NCBI GenBank assembly: GCA_963817015.1 | Contig: CAWFMV010000014.1 | Location: 124,001-188,000 of the forward strand | Origin: VAZQ01 sp963817015 | GTDB taxonomy: Bacteria > Pseudomonadota > Alphaproteobacteria > Rhizobiales > Xanthobacteraceae | Direction: 5' to 3' | DNA: 64,000 nt | Part shown: positions 39,448 through 53,124 of the stretch, in pieces | Numbering within the stretch: the first letter of the stretch is position 1 | How the letters are laid out: each line of letters begins with the position of its first letter | Made by a program: the position numbers and the translations under genes | The notes under the pieces: generated by a model | Told to the model about the DNA's origin: nothing | The model's database searches: none | What the model saw: the letters and a program-made list of their open reading frames with translations, nothing else

Positions 39448-40271
39448 CGGGATGCTCCCTGGCTGGCCGGCCGGCTCCAGGCAAATCGTTCTGCCGGCAT
39501 GATGCGATCGATGAGAAGGGTGAGTGGGGAGATTGCGATCAGCGCGATGTAGAGCGCCGGCCGCATCTGCATGAAGAACGCGAGGTAGTGGCCCAGGATC
39601 GCAACCGACGCCGCGAACAGGAAACGGCCGAGCCGTGCATCGGGCGAGGTGCGCGGATCGGAGATCATGAAGAACGCGAAGATCAGGAGCGAGCCGCTCT
39701 GCAGCTGATGGATCGGGATCGCGAGCGGGTCGCCGAGCCACCAGGCGCGCGCGAACAGCAGCGCCGCATGGCTGCCGAGGAAGAACAGCGCCATGTCGGA
39801 GCGGCGCGCGGCGTGCAGCACCAGGATCGCGAAGAAGCTCAGGAGCGCGACGAACCAGACCGCCGAGCCCCATTGCCCGGGCGAGATCCAGACGTCGTTG
39901 GAGGTGAACAGCAGCACCACGATCGCAAGTCCGGCCGGATTCCAGATGTGCTTGCCGTCGATGCGCAGCACGAACTTGGAGCCGATCGCGATCACGCCGG
40001 CGACCGCATGCAGCCAGGGCTCATCGGCGCGCAGCAGCAGGCTCAGCGACAGCCCGGTGATCAGCGGCGAGCGCAGGTCGATGCTCGGCAGGCCGTAGAG
40101 GCGCGAGCAGAGGATCTGAGTCAGGATCGTGCTGGTGAGTGCGAGCGCGCTGTTGAGCGGCCGTGCGCCGAAGTCGAGCCAGCCGAAATTGTAAATCAGC
40201 AATGTCGAGAGCGCCGCGATCTGATAGTGGCGCGCATCCGACCAGATGTCGCGCGGCAACCAGCCTTGCAT
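39444..40271 (-). CDS. RnfD/NqrB-related integral membrane protein
   Basis: This 275-residue protein has about eight hydrophobic segments. ITGLSLSLLLR, SKFVLRIDGKHIWNPAGLAIV and AFFMISDPRTSP are the conserved blocks of the RnfD/NqrB/RsxD family. In true RnfD/NqrB an SGAT motif holds covalent FMN; here the matching place is Q-S192-G-S-L, so the flavin-carrying threonine is absent. No other rnf/nqr gene is near, so it is not part of a complete complex. The ATG at 40271 follows GGGAGG. Coupled by ATGA overlap to the DUF2330 gene. Confidence 0.78.
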   Translation of the reverse strand: MQGWLPRDIWSDARHYQIAALSTLLIYNFGWLDFGARPLNSALALTSTILTQILCSRLYGLPSIDLRSPLITGLSLSLLLRADEPWLHAVAGVIAIGSKFVLRIDGKHIWNPAGLAIVVLLFTSNDVWISPGQWGSAVWFVALLSFFAILVLHAARRSDMALFFLGSHAALLFARAWWLGDPLAIPIHQLQSGSLLIFAFFMISDPRTSPDARLGRFLFAASVAILGHYLAFFMQMRPALYIALIAISPLTLLIDRIMPAERFAWSRPASQGASR

Positions 40272-40410
40272 GCTGATTCCCTCCCGCATCGCCACCCGCG
40301 GCGCATGCTACGTTGCAAGATGACGGCAGTGGGGCCACACCACGGCAAATCGTGTATCATGACCAAACGTTAATGCTTGCGAGCAAGGTCAACACCAGTC
40401 TGCACAAAGC

Positions 40411-40491
40411 AAGCCTGCACAGATTCTGCGCACCGAATTGCCGAAATGGGCGAAGGTGATCGCCGAGGCCCGCATTCCAAAGGTGGACTGA
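40411..40491 (+). pseudogene. C-terminal relic of a Bug/TctC-type binding protein
   Basis: The frame ending at the TGA 40489-40491 reads AQILRTELPKWAKVIAEARIPKVD, the typical C-terminus of tripartite tricarboxylate receptors (compare VHSETAKWSRVVAAAG at the end of the gene at 10887-11855). Nothing upstream encodes the rest. It ends ten bases before the tartrate dehydratase ATG, as an operon neighbour would. Confidence 0.6.
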
Positions 40492-40500
40492 CAGTCATTC

Positions 40501-41672
40501 ATGCGCATCCTCGACATCCGCGAAACCGCGATTCCGCTCAAGTCAGAGCTGAAGAACTCGAGCTTCGACTTCACCGAGATGACCACCTCGGTGGTCGCCG
40601 TCATCACCGACGTCGTTCGCGACGGCCGGCCGGTGACGGGCTTCGCCTTCAATTCCACCGGCCGCTACGCCTGCGGGGCGCAGATGCGCGCGCGCTTCAT
40701 TCCGCGCATTCTGGCGGCGAAGCCCGAAACGCTGCTCGATGCCACGGGCGAGAACATCGATCCCGCCAAGGTGCTCGCCGTGATGCTGCAGCGGGAGAAA
40801 TCCGGCGGCCACAGCGAGCGCTCGATCGCGATCGGCACGATTGAAGTGGCGCTCTGGGACGCGGTTGCCAAGATCGCCGAGAAGTCACTGCATCGAGTTG
40901 CTCGCCGAGCGCTACAACGGCGGCAAGGTTTCAGAGCGCGTGTTCTGCTATGTCGGCGGCGGCTGGTATCTGCCCGGCCAGACCATTCGCGATCTGCAGG
41001 ACGAGATGCTGCGCCATCTCGATGCCGGCTACACCATGGTGAAGATGAAGGTCGGCGGCCTGCCGCTCGCCGATGACGTGCGCCGGGTCGCGGCGGTGAA
41101 GGAAACGCTCGGCAATCGCGCCGCGCTGGCGGTCGATGCCAATGCGAAGTTCGAGCGCGAGGAGGCGCTCGCCTATGCGCGCGCGCTCAGCGACGTTCGG
41201 GCTGCGCTGGTTCGAGGAGCCCTGCGATCCGCTCGACTTTGCGCTGCTCGCCGAGATCGCGAGCGTCTACGCGCCGCCGCTGGCGACCGGCGAGAACCTC
41301 TATTCGACGCAGGACGTGGAGAACCTGGTGCGCTTCGGCGGCCTCAAGCCCGAGCGCCGCGACGTGATCCAGGTCGATCCGCCGCAGGCCTACGGCATCG
41401 TGCAATATGCGCAGACGGTGGCGATGCTGGAGCGTCATGGCTGGCCGCGCACCGCGCTGTTTCCGCATGGCGGCAACCAGATGTCGCTGGCGATCGCGGG
41501 CGGCTTCGGGCTGGGCGGCGCGGAGTCCTATCCGGGCGTGTTCGGGGATTTCGGCGGCTTTGCCGACGACGCCAGAGTCGAGGACGGCTATCTGCCACTG
41601 TCGGAGCGTCCGGGCATCGGCTTCGAGGGACAGGCCAGGCTCTACCGCATCATGCGGGAGCTTGCGGCGTAA
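40501..41672 (+). CDS. tarD: D(-)-tartrate dehydratase-like enolase-superfamily enzyme, two frame breaks
   Basis: Joined across one-base gains near 40890 and 41205, this gives about 390 residues that match what I recall of Bradyrhizobium TarD: VVAVITDVVRDGRPVTGFAFNS, GRYACGAQMRARFIPRIL, KSGGHSERSIAIGTIEVALWDAVAKIA. LLAERYNGG, TMVKMKVGG (catalytic Lys region), AVDAN, WFEEP and TGEN (the three metal acids) follow, with PHGGNQMSLAIA (catalytic His). It should eliminate water from D-tartrate or a related sugar acid to give an oxo acid. A relic of a carboxylate-binding protein directly upstream supports an acid-uptake context. Confidence 0.82.
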
Positions 41673-41700
41673 GTGGCCGAGACCCACGCTGCAGGCAACA

Positions 41701-43144
41701 TCAAATTCCGGCGATTCCAGCCTGCACGTTCTTGGCAAGGAGCTGCCGCGCCTCGGGCGTGTCATGGGCGTATCGGAGGAGCCAAACAAACATGTCATGC
41801 GCCAGCGCGATGCGCTTGCGTCCATTGTGCTGGTACACTGCGAAATTGCACACCGGCGCATAGACCATTTGAAACAGAACATTCTCGGCGGCCGGGTCCA
41901 GCTCCAACAATCGGTCGGCGGAGCTGTTCAGGCGTGCCCATGTCTCCCATTCGGCAACCAGATCGAGCGAGTCTTCTCCCGCGGTTCGCTCGCGATAGTC
42001 CCTGCATTGGGACTCGATGTCGCCCATGAGGCGCCGGCGAACCTGCCATACGGCCTGCTCCATGATCGAGTCTTGTTGTGCTGCGCGCGCGAGGTAGGGA
42101 TCATCCTCGATCAACGGTATTGCGAGATCGATCAGGCGATGGCGGAATAGAGACCGGACGGAGCCGGCATCGCCGCGGCCGCCAAGCATGCCGAGACGCT
42201 GCTCGATCATCGGATGCACGGAATCAAGCTCGCGGTCGACGGCGTCGATGGATCGGTCGAGCAGCTCGCCGTCGTGCGCGTTTGCGCCTTCGAGCGCGCG
42301 GGCAAGACCGCCGAGCGCAAGCGGCAGTCCTGTGACGCTGGCAGGCGCGTCCGGCTGCACCGATCGACGCACCGGCACGGCGAGCGCCCGGCGAAAGAGC
42401 GGATAGGTCACACGCCGCCGCGGCGCCGATAGAAAGCACTGCCAGAGCTGCCAGTTGCGGCCGACGCTTGGGGGTCTCCGGTCAGCCGCTCGGCGATGCG
42501 AGCCATGTTGTACGACCAGCGCAGCCTGTTCGTGCTGGACAGGCCCAAGCGGATGACCCTGTGCCAGTTGCCGACCCGGGCCGCGTCGACGACCAGCCAG
42601 TCGCGCGCGACGGCTCGCATCGACCGTGGCATGAGTTGCGCATGCATCCTGTCGGCCGTGGCGAGCAGGCCGCGCGCCCGGTCGATGTCCTTGCGCAGTG
42701 CGGCCAGCAGTCCCGCCGCGACCACGCCGGCACCCCTGCGATCGTTTCCGCGTTACGGAGCTTTCGCTCAAGCCAGCTGATGGCCTCGTCGGACGGGCTC
42801 CTCCGCGCCAGCGCCAACGCACCGTAGACGACAGCGGCAGCCTCGATTTCCTTGATAAGCCTGAGCGGAAAGCAAATTCTGACCGTCCAATAGGCGGTGC
42901 GCGGCATTCGCAGTGGCACGACGATCCATCGCAGGAGGGGCGTCGGCGCCCAGATCAGGACAAACGCGACCACGTGCAGCACAGCGCTGGCAACTTCGGG
43001 AGCGGTCCCCTGCACGACTGCAATCGTGAAGGTGAACAAGCCCACCTTCGCGCCGAACGCCAGGGCGATCGCCGGCACTTTGATCGAGCCGGATAGCATC
43101 CGGACGATAAAGATGACGATGATGACGCCTGCTACCGCGCCCAT
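41701..43144 (-). CDS. Membrane-anchored helical-repeat protein of the Hsp70 operon, two frame breaks
   Basis: From ATG 43144 the first frame encodes membrane segments (AVAGVIIVIFIVRML, VGLFTFTIAVVQ, VLHVVAFVLIWAPTPLLRWI), then KEIEAAAVVYGALALARRSPSDEAISWLERKL. Later parts lie in two other frames: AALRKDIDRARGLLATADRMHAQL, VIRLGLSSTNRLRWSYNMARIAERL, and from about 42450 WQLWQCFLSAPRRRVTYPLFRRALAV to VAEWETWARLNSSADRLLELDP. The soluble part looks like alpha-solenoid/TPR-type repeats. It overlaps the J-like gene by 13 bases and is the last gene of a three-gene unit with Hsp70. I do not recognise the family. Confidence 0.6.
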
Positions 43145-43484
43145 AGAGCGGACCAGCCGAGCGCATGCTCGGCTTCCTCCCACGGACCAGCGTTGCTCTG
43201 GCCGCGATGCTTGATCGCCCGCCGGTACGACATTCGCCCAGAGCTCGTGGAGCACGCGTTGCTCCGGGTCACGCAACGCCGCCACCGCCTGGCGGACCTT
43301 CTCGGCGTCGCGCGTCGCCGGCCCGAGCGGCGTGGGTAGGTTTGCACGTTCGCGCTGCCGACTGTCGAGCAAGGCCAGCAGCCGCTGGCCGGCGCGTTCC
43401 ACGTCGGTCGGCGTGGCGTCCGTCGCGACTTCGAGCACGAAGAACGGATTGCTGCGCCAGAGGCGCGCAGCGGATCACGCGTCG

Positions 43485-43488
<4 letters not shown>
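43132..43488 (-). CDS. Small J-domain-like partner of the adjacent Hsp70, compensating frame breaks
   Basis: Reading across a lost base near 43470 and a gained base near 43205 gives about 118 residues: SNPFFVLEVATDATPTDVERAGQRLLALL, TPLGPATRDAEKVRQAVAALRDPEQRVLHELWA, and ALGW before the stop. The NPFFVL...A..AL.DPxxR.LHE pattern is a divergent J-like helical module without a clear HPD. Its ATG overlaps the hsp70 stop (ATGA), so it is translationally coupled and probably steers that Hsp70. Confidence 0.6.
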
Positions 43489-45942
<2,454 letters not shown>

Positions 45943-46251
45943 GGGTTCGCTGCTTTTGCTGGGTGAGCGTGAATTCGATGAAGCCAATGTCCACAAAGAC
46001 AAATTTGAAGGATTTTTTGCGGCCGCGCTGTGAGCTGCCGAGGCCACCGACCGGACTGCAAAACGGGGCGCCTTCCCAGCCGCCAGGGTCGCGTACCATA
46101 AGCGCCTAAAGCACCATAGGCGCTCAAAAAATGACCGGTTCTTGGCGCGACGTCGAGACCACTGGCTCGCGCCTAAAAGACCGAATAGGCTGCGTCCCAA
46201 CGATCGCGGCGATTACGGTTGGCTTTGGGCCGCGGACAGAGGGAGGAAGCC
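45943..46251. promoter_or_regulatory. Divergent promoter region between hsp70 and the binding-protein array
   Basis: About 309 bases with no gene. An inverted repeat AGCGCCTA (46101-46108) / TAGGCGCT (46117-46124) is followed by CAAAAAATG. GGGAGGAAG before 46252 is the ribosome site of the first binding protein. The inverted repeat is a candidate regulator site; it has no T run that would make it a terminator. Confidence 0.35.
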
Positions 46252-47025
46252 ATGAAAGCGTGTACAAGCGCTGTTGCCTTGGGTGTCGCGGTGGGTCTCT
46301 CGGCCCTCGCCGGTGCGAGCGGAACGAGCCAGGCCGCCGAGCTGTGGATCATGACCGGCATGGGCCCGTCGACCGGAGTCTATGAGGTTGCCGCCGGTTT
46401 CGAGAAGGCGACCAAGAATAAGGTCACGGTGACCTTCGAGACCGGGCCTTCGCTCGATCAGAAGCTGCAGTCAGATGCCCCGGCCGATATCATTGCGGGC
46501 GGCCCCGAGCAGCTCGAAGACCTGATCAAGAAGGGCAAGGTCGTGGCCGGCACCAACATGCCGTTCGGCCTCGCCGGCCTTGGCGTATCGGTGAAGGCCG
46601 GCGCCCCACGGCCCGACATCAGCACGATCGACGCCTACAAGGCGGTGCTGCTGGCATCCAAGTCGGTCGGGTTCTCGCGCGGCTGCAGCGGCACGCATAC
46701 CCAGGAAGGCATCGACAAGCTCGGTATCGGCGAGCAGATGAAGTCCAAGATCAAGCTCACCGGCGGCGGTCCGGTCGCCGAATATCTGGCCAAGGGCGAC
46801 TTCGAGCTTGGCATCCAGCAGACCAACGTGCTGGTCGGCATTCCGGGCACCGACTATGTCGGCCCGCTGCCGGGCTTCACCAACAAGCCGTGCCCGTTCA
46901 ATGTCGGCCTGATGGCGGCCTCCAAGCAGCCGGATCTGGCGCGCGAGCTGATCAAGTTCATGACCTCGCCGGACGCGATCTCGCTGCTGCAGAAGGGCCA
47001 TATGGAGCCGGCCAAGCGAAGCTGA
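46252..47025 (+). CDS. Orphan periplasmic solute-binding protein, array member 1 (ModA-like fold)
   Basis: This 257-residue protein has a signal peptide cut after QAA (about residue 28). The mature protein starts ELWIMTGMGPSTGVYEVAAGFEKATKNKVTV, the first strand-helix of type II binding proteins of the SBP_bac_11/ModA class. APADIIAGGPEQLEDLIKKGKVV, FELGIQQTNVLVGIPGTDYVGPLP and the final EPAKRS follow. Two cysteines (SRGCSG and KPCPF). ATG at 46252 after GGGAGGAAG. Followed by three paralogues; no permease or ATPase gene is adjacent. Ligand unknown. Confidence 0.78.
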   Translation: MKACTSAVALGVAVGLSALAGASGTSQAAELWIMTGMGPSTGVYEVAAGFEKATKNKVTVTFETGPSLDQKLQSDAPADIIAGGPEQLEDLIKKGKVVAGTNMPFGLAGLGVSVKAGAPRPDISTIDAYKAVLLASKSVGFSRGCSGTHTQEGIDKLGIGEQMKSKIKLTGGGPVAEYLAKGDFELGIQQTNVLVGIPGTDYVGPLPGFTNKPCPFNVGLMAASKQPDLARELIKFMTSPDAISLLQKGHMEPAKRS

Positions 47026-47070
47026 GCGGCTTCGTCTCAGCCGCTGCAGCAAAACAAACGGGAGGACGCC

Positions 47071-47838
47071 ATGGGATTGCGCGCCAGCATTGCGGCGGCC
47101 GGCATGCTGCTCGGGTCGCTGCCGCTGAGCGTGGATGCAGCCGAGCTCGTCATCCTGACCAACCAGGGTGCGACGCCGGGCGTGCGCGAGCTTGCGACAG
47201 CGTTCTCGCAGGCGAGCGGGCACAAGGTGACGGTGATCCAGGAAGCGGGCGCCGCGCTCGAGCGCAGGCTCAATTCACCGGCGCCCGGCGACCTGCTCAC
47301 CGCCAATCCCGAGCCGTTCGATGATCTCATCAAAAAGGGCAAGGTGGTGCCCGGCACAGTGACGCCGTTCGTGCTGGCCGGGCTCGGCGTCTCGGTGCGC
47401 GCCGGCGCGCCAAAGCCCGACATCAGTACGGTCGATGCCTACAAGGCCGCGCTCATCGCGGCGAAATCGATCGGCTATTCCTATGGCTGCAGCGGCACTC
47501 ACGTGGCGGACGGAATCGAGAAGCTCGGGCTGACCGAGCAGCTGAAGGCCAAGACGGTGCGCACCGGCGGCGCCGCCAACGGCGGACCGGTGACGGACTA
47601 TCTCGCGCGCGGCGACTTCGAGATCGGCATCCAGCAGACCAACATCATGGTGGGCATGCCAGGGACTGACTATGTCGGCCCGGTGCCGGGCGAGATCAAC
47701 AAGCCGTGCCAATCCAACGTGGCGCTGTTGACGGGCTCGAAGGAGCCGGAGGCTGCGCGGGCGATGATCACCTTCATGGCTTCGCCGGCGGCAGCACCGC
47801 TCCTGCGCAAGACTCATGTGGAGCCCTATCCGCGCTGA
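47071..47838 (+). CDS. Orphan periplasmic solute-binding protein, array member 2
   Basis: This 255-residue paralogue starts 45 bases after member 1 and is the most similar to it. Signal peptide cut after DAA; then ELVILTNQGATPGVRELATAF, DDLIKKGKVVPGTVTPFVLAGLGVSVRAGAPKPDISTVDAY, YSYGCSGTHVADGIEKLG, FEIGIQQTNIMVGMPGTDYVGP, KPCQSN. The two cysteines match those of member 1. GGGAGGAC precedes the ATG. Same pattern of orphan binding protein without transporter. Confidence 0.78.
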   Translation: MGLRASIAAAGMLLGSLPLSVDAAELVILTNQGATPGVRELATAFSQASGHKVTVIQEAGAALERRLNSPAPGDLLTANPEPFDDLIKKGKVVPGTVTPFVLAGLGVSVRAGAPKPDISTVDAYKAALIAAKSIGYSYGCSGTHVADGIEKLGLTEQLKAKTVRTGGAANGGPVTDYLARGDFEIGIQQTNIMVGMPGTDYVGPVPGEINKPCQSNVALLTGSKEPEAARAMITFMASPAAAPLLRKTHVEPYPR

Positions 47839-47883
47839 GGGCGGCATCAAGAATCGAGAGAAACAAGCAATCGGGAGGAAGTC

Positions 47884-48634
47884 ATGTTGAATATGCTGAG
47901 CACCGTTGCGGCCATTGCGGTTGGTCTTGCGCTTGTGACTCCATCCGCGCAGGCGGCCGAGATTCTTGTGCTGGGCTCGCAGGGCAATATCTCGGGCATC
48001 CGCGACCTCGCGGCTGGCTTTGAGCGCTCAAGCGGTCATAAGGTGATCGCGAGCCAGGAGCGCAACGTGATGGACAAGGTCAATACCAATGCGCCGGCCG
48101 ACGTCGTCAGCGGCAATCCGCCGCGTGATCGACGACCTGATCAAGCAGGGCAAGGTGGTGGGCCGCCGCGTCGACTTCGCACGCGCCGGCATCGGCGTTG
48201 CGGTCAAGGAGGGCGCGCCCAAGCCCCCGCTGCGCACCACCGAAGATTTCGTGCGCATGCTGCGCAACGCCAAGTCGATCGGCTATTCGACGGTCGGCTC
48301 GGGGCTGATGGCCGCCAACATCATCAAGAACCTCGGTCTCACCGAGGAGCTGAAAGCGCGCACCAAATTTCTCGACGGCTTTCCGGCGGCGGAAGCGGTG
48401 GCGCGCGGCGAGGTCGAGATCGCGCTGCAGCAGATAAACGTGATCCTGCCGGTCAAGGGTGCGGAGCTCGCCGGCCCGTTGCCGGCGGAGCTGCAGCAAT
48501 ACAACCACTTCGCGGTCGGCGTGCTCGCGGTCTCCAAGGAGCGCGAGGCCGCGACCGCGCTGGTGAATTTCATGGGCGCGCCGGAGAACGAGGCGCTGGT
48601 GCGCAAGAGCGGGCTGGAGCCGCCGGCGCGCTGA
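47884..48634 (+). CDS. Orphan periplasmic solute-binding protein, array member 3, one frame break
   Basis: Signal peptide cut after QAA, then EILVLGSQGNISGIRDLAAGFERSSGHKV. One base too many near 48120 (within CGGCAATCCGCCGCG) changes frame; it continues RVIDDLIKQGKVVGRRVDFARAGIGVAVKEGAPKP, SIGYSTVGSGLMAANIIKNLGL, and VEIALQQINVILPVKGAELAGPLP. Joined length is about 250 residues. Members 3 and 4 lack the paired cysteines of members 1 and 2 and have AGPLPAEL or LGPLPAEL, so the array consists of two sub-pairs. Confidence 0.75.
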
Positions 48635-48704
48635 CGCTATCAATCGAGCAGTATGAACCAAGCAACATAAACCGAGCCGAACAGGCAAACATCGGGAGGA
48701 ACAT

Positions 48705-49463
48705 ATGAGAACATGGATGATGGCAGCGGTCGCCGCGCTGGCGCTGCTCGGTGCACCGGTCAGCACAACGCAGGCGGCCGAGATCGTGGTCTATCTCAAC
48801 CAGGCGACTGAATCCGGCGTGAAGGAGCTTGCTGCCGGGTTCGAGAAGGCCAGCGGGCACAAAGTCAATGTCAGCTTCCAGGGCGGGCCCAACCTCAATC
48901 AGAAGATCAATGAAGGCACGACTGGCGACGTGACGTCGCTCACACTCCAGCAGTTCGACGACTTCGTGAAGAACGGCAAGGTCGTTGCCGGCAGCGTGGT
49001 TGAATACGCGCGCGTCGGCAACGGCGTCGCTATCAAGACCGGAACGCCCAAGCCCGACATCAGCACGCCGGAAGCCTTCAAGCAGGCGATGCTGAATGCC
49101 AAGTCGATCGGCCACACCAATGCGGGCACCGGCCCGTTCAACACCAGGCTGTTCCAAAAGCTCGGCATCTACGACCAGATCAAGAGCAAGATCACGATCG
49201 TCGAAGGCCGACTGGTCGCCGCGGCGGTGGCGGCTGGCGACATCGAGGTCGGCATCCAGCAGACCAACGTGATCCAGCCCTATGCCGGGACCGACTATCT
49301 CGGCCCGCTGCCGGCCGAGCTGATGGAATATGGCCGCGTCGGCGCCGGCGTGCTGACGGCATCGAAGCAGCCCGAGGTGGCGGCCGCCTTCATCAAGTTC
49401 ATGGCCGATCCGGCGAACGCGCCACTGCTGCGCAAGGCCGCGATGGAGCCGCTGGCGAAGTAG
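48705..49463 (+). CDS. Orphan periplasmic solute-binding protein, array member 4
   Basis: This 252-residue protein has a signal peptide cut after QAA (residue 24). Mature start EIVVYLNQATESGVKELAAGFEKASGHKV, later FDDFVKNGKVVAGSVVEYARVGNGVAIKTG, SIGHTNAGTGPFNTRLFQKLG, IEVGIQQTNVIQPYAGTDYLGPLPAEL. It is 70 bases downstream of member 3 with GGGAGGAAC before the ATG. Last of the array; a compound palindromic repeat follows. Confidence 0.78.
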   Translation: MRTWMMAAVAALALLGAPVSTTQAAEIVVYLNQATESGVKELAAGFEKASGHKVNVSFQGGPNLNQKINEGTTGDVTSLTLQQFDDFVKNGKVVAGSVVEYARVGNGVAIKTGTPKPDISTPEAFKQAMLNAKSIGHTNAGTGPFNTRLFQKLGIYDQIKSKITIVEGRLVAAAVAAGDIEVGIQQTNVIQPYAGTDYLGPLPAELMEYGRVGAGVLTASKQPEVAAAFIKFMADPANAPLLRKAAMEPLAK

Positions 49464-49518
49464 CAATCGTTGCTGCGACGTGCAGACGACGTAACTCGGA
49501 TTACGGCGTCATTATTGT

Positions 49519-49664
49519 GCCCTCTCACCGCAAGCGGGGAGAGGGCAGCACTGTAGTTTCAACAATCTCTGTCGGGTGAGGGGCTGTGCAGCTAGCCCCC
49601 TCACCCAACCGTGTCGTGCTGAACACTCGAGCACTCGCCCTCTCCCCGCAGGCGGGGAGAGGGC
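49519..49664. repeat. Compound palindromic repeat (three hairpins)
   Basis: Two copies of the palindrome GCCCTCTC-CCGCAAGCGG-GGAGAGGGC type (49519-49546, with one C-to-A mismatch, and 49637-49664, perfect) flank a third inverted repeat GGGTGAGGGGCT / AGCCCCCTCACCC (49574-49606). The same unit is found inside uvrB at 6125-6163. It lies between the last binding protein and the convergent ABC gene and may end both transcripts. Confidence 0.7.
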
Positions 49665-49704
49665 GCAGCAATGCACGCCTTCACGTCGCGTGCACAGCTG
49701 GCGG

Positions 49705-51555
<1,851 letters not shown>

Positions 51556-51708
51556 GATCTCGCTCGCAAATTTAAGACGGAAATGGCCGCAACCGGCGCC
51601 TTCCGACGTCGGGCGGTCCATCCGATGCATTGTATCGAAACGGGCGGAGCGGTTAGAGGGTATTCTTGACCGGAGTATGGCGCGGGAGTGCGTTGTGCAC
51701 TCCATTCG

Positions 51709-52457
51709 TCATTCCGGGTCCGCCGCGCGAAACGCCTTCGCAAAATTATCAAGATCGGTCGCCGCGATATCGGAGACGGCCCAATAGCGCACACCGTTGT
51801 CGGACCAATCGAGCACATTGAAGCCGGCGATCGTCGTCGGGCCGGCGCATTGACGCTCGTGGCTGGAATGGCCGTCAGGCTGATCAGATGCTGGTTATGG
51901 CGATAGACCAATGTCGGCACCGGCACGCGGCCGATCACATCGACGCGTCCTCCGATCAGGGGAAATCCCTCGCGGGTGAGATCAACGACCTTCGGTGCCT
52001 GGGGAACGCGTCCGTTGAACCACGGCTTGACGGTGTGGCGGTCGGTCGAGCTGACGTCAGTCGGCTGCGGCGCCATCAGGGCGCGCAAGTGATCAGCAAC
52101 GACCATCTCGGCGGTTTCTGTCTGCAGGGGGCGCATTGTCAGCCAGGTCGTGCTGCTCGCCATTGCGGCAACGAGTACGCTCGCGGCTGCCAGCATGCCC
52201 CAGGTTGGCCGCGCACGCGCTCGCCGCAGCCCGACCGCGGATTCGATCCGGCTCCTGAGCTTCGAAGATGCTCGCTCGTGCGCCAGCCGATCTCGGATCA
52301 GGTCGCTCAATGCCTGCGTGCTGTCACGCTCGGCCGCCAGCGCAGGATCGGCCGCGAGCGCGCGCTCGAGCTCGAGCGCATGCGCCGGATCGAGCTCTCC
52401 ATCGAGATAGCCGTGCACGAGCAAGCTGTTGTCGGAGTTGGGCGCGGGCGCAATCAT
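51709..52457 (-). CDS. Anti-sigma factor with a single membrane span, one frame break
   Basis: The N-terminal cytosolic part reads LLVHGYLDGELDPAHALELERALAADP, the anti-sigma start seen in RsiW/ChrR-like partners of ECF factors, followed by a span WGMLAAASVLVAAMASSTTWL and a periplasmic part (TVKPWFNGRVPQAP, VPTLVYRHNQHLISL). A lost base near 51855 shifts the last 45 residues (TTIAGFNVLDWSDNGVRYWAVSDI, ending AADPE). The zinc-ligand His and Cys are not all visible. Its ATG overlaps the sigma stop (ATGA), coupling synthesis of the pair. Confidence 0.85.
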
Positions 52458-53011
52458 GGGTCGTCCGTTCTCAGCGTTGTGATCAGGCGGCGGCGGGCGC
52501 GGGCGAGCCGAGACATGACGGTGCCGATCGGCACACCGGTGACGTCGGCAATATCGCGATAGTCGAGGCCGTTCACGTCGCGCAGCACCAGGGTCTCGCG
52601 GAACGGCACCGGCAGCGCGGCAATGGCCCCTTCGAGCCGGGCCGTGTCCGCCTGGGCGATGAGCGCGGCTTCCGGCGTTTCGGCGATCTGGGCGCCCGGT
52701 ACGCTCAGCGCCTCGAGATCGTCGACCACCACCAGCGCGGCCGGCCGGTTCTTGCGCAGCCAGCGGTAGGCGGCGTGGCGCACGATCGTCAGCACCCATG
52801 CCCGTGCATGGCTGCCGTTGAAGCCCGTGATCCCGCGGAATGCGTCCAAGCACGCCTCCTGCACCACATCCTCGGCGTCGGCCCGGTTGCCCGTCAACCA
52901 GCGGGCGAGCCGATAGCAGTCGTCAAGATGCGGCAGCACCACGGTCCTGAAGCGATCCTTGTCGCTGATGACACACCTCGCGTCGTTCTGCGCGCCGCGC
53001 CAAAACGGCAT
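52454..53011 (-). CDS. ECF sigma factor
   Basis: This 185-residue protein has region 2 (YRLARWLTGNRADAEDVVQEACLDAF) and region 4 (LPVPFRETLVLRDVNGLDYRDIADVTGVPIGTVMSRLARARRRL). It directs RNA polymerase to a stress regulon and is held by the anti-sigma encoded directly downstream. Upstream on the minus strand (53039-53046) a GGGAATAA followed about 16 bases later by CTACTT could be an autoregulated promoter; this is a weak call. First ATG chosen. Confidence 0.88.
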   Translation of the reverse strand: MPFWRGAQNDARCVISDKDRFRTVVLPHLDDCYRLARWLTGNRADAEDVVQEACLDAFRGITGFNGSHARAWVLTIVRHAAYRWLRKNRPAALVVVDDLEALSVPGAQIAETPEAALIAQADTARLEGAIAALPVPFRETLVLRDVNGLDYRDIADVTGVPIGTVMSRLARARRRLITTLRTDDP

Positions 53012-53124
53012 CTGTAAGAAAGTAGGAGGCCCGCAGTCTTATTCCCGGATTCCGACAAATATGTTTCGCCGCGGATTGGGGTCTGATGTCTCTGTAAAGA
53101 ACGCGTTAACTGCCGGCCACGGCC

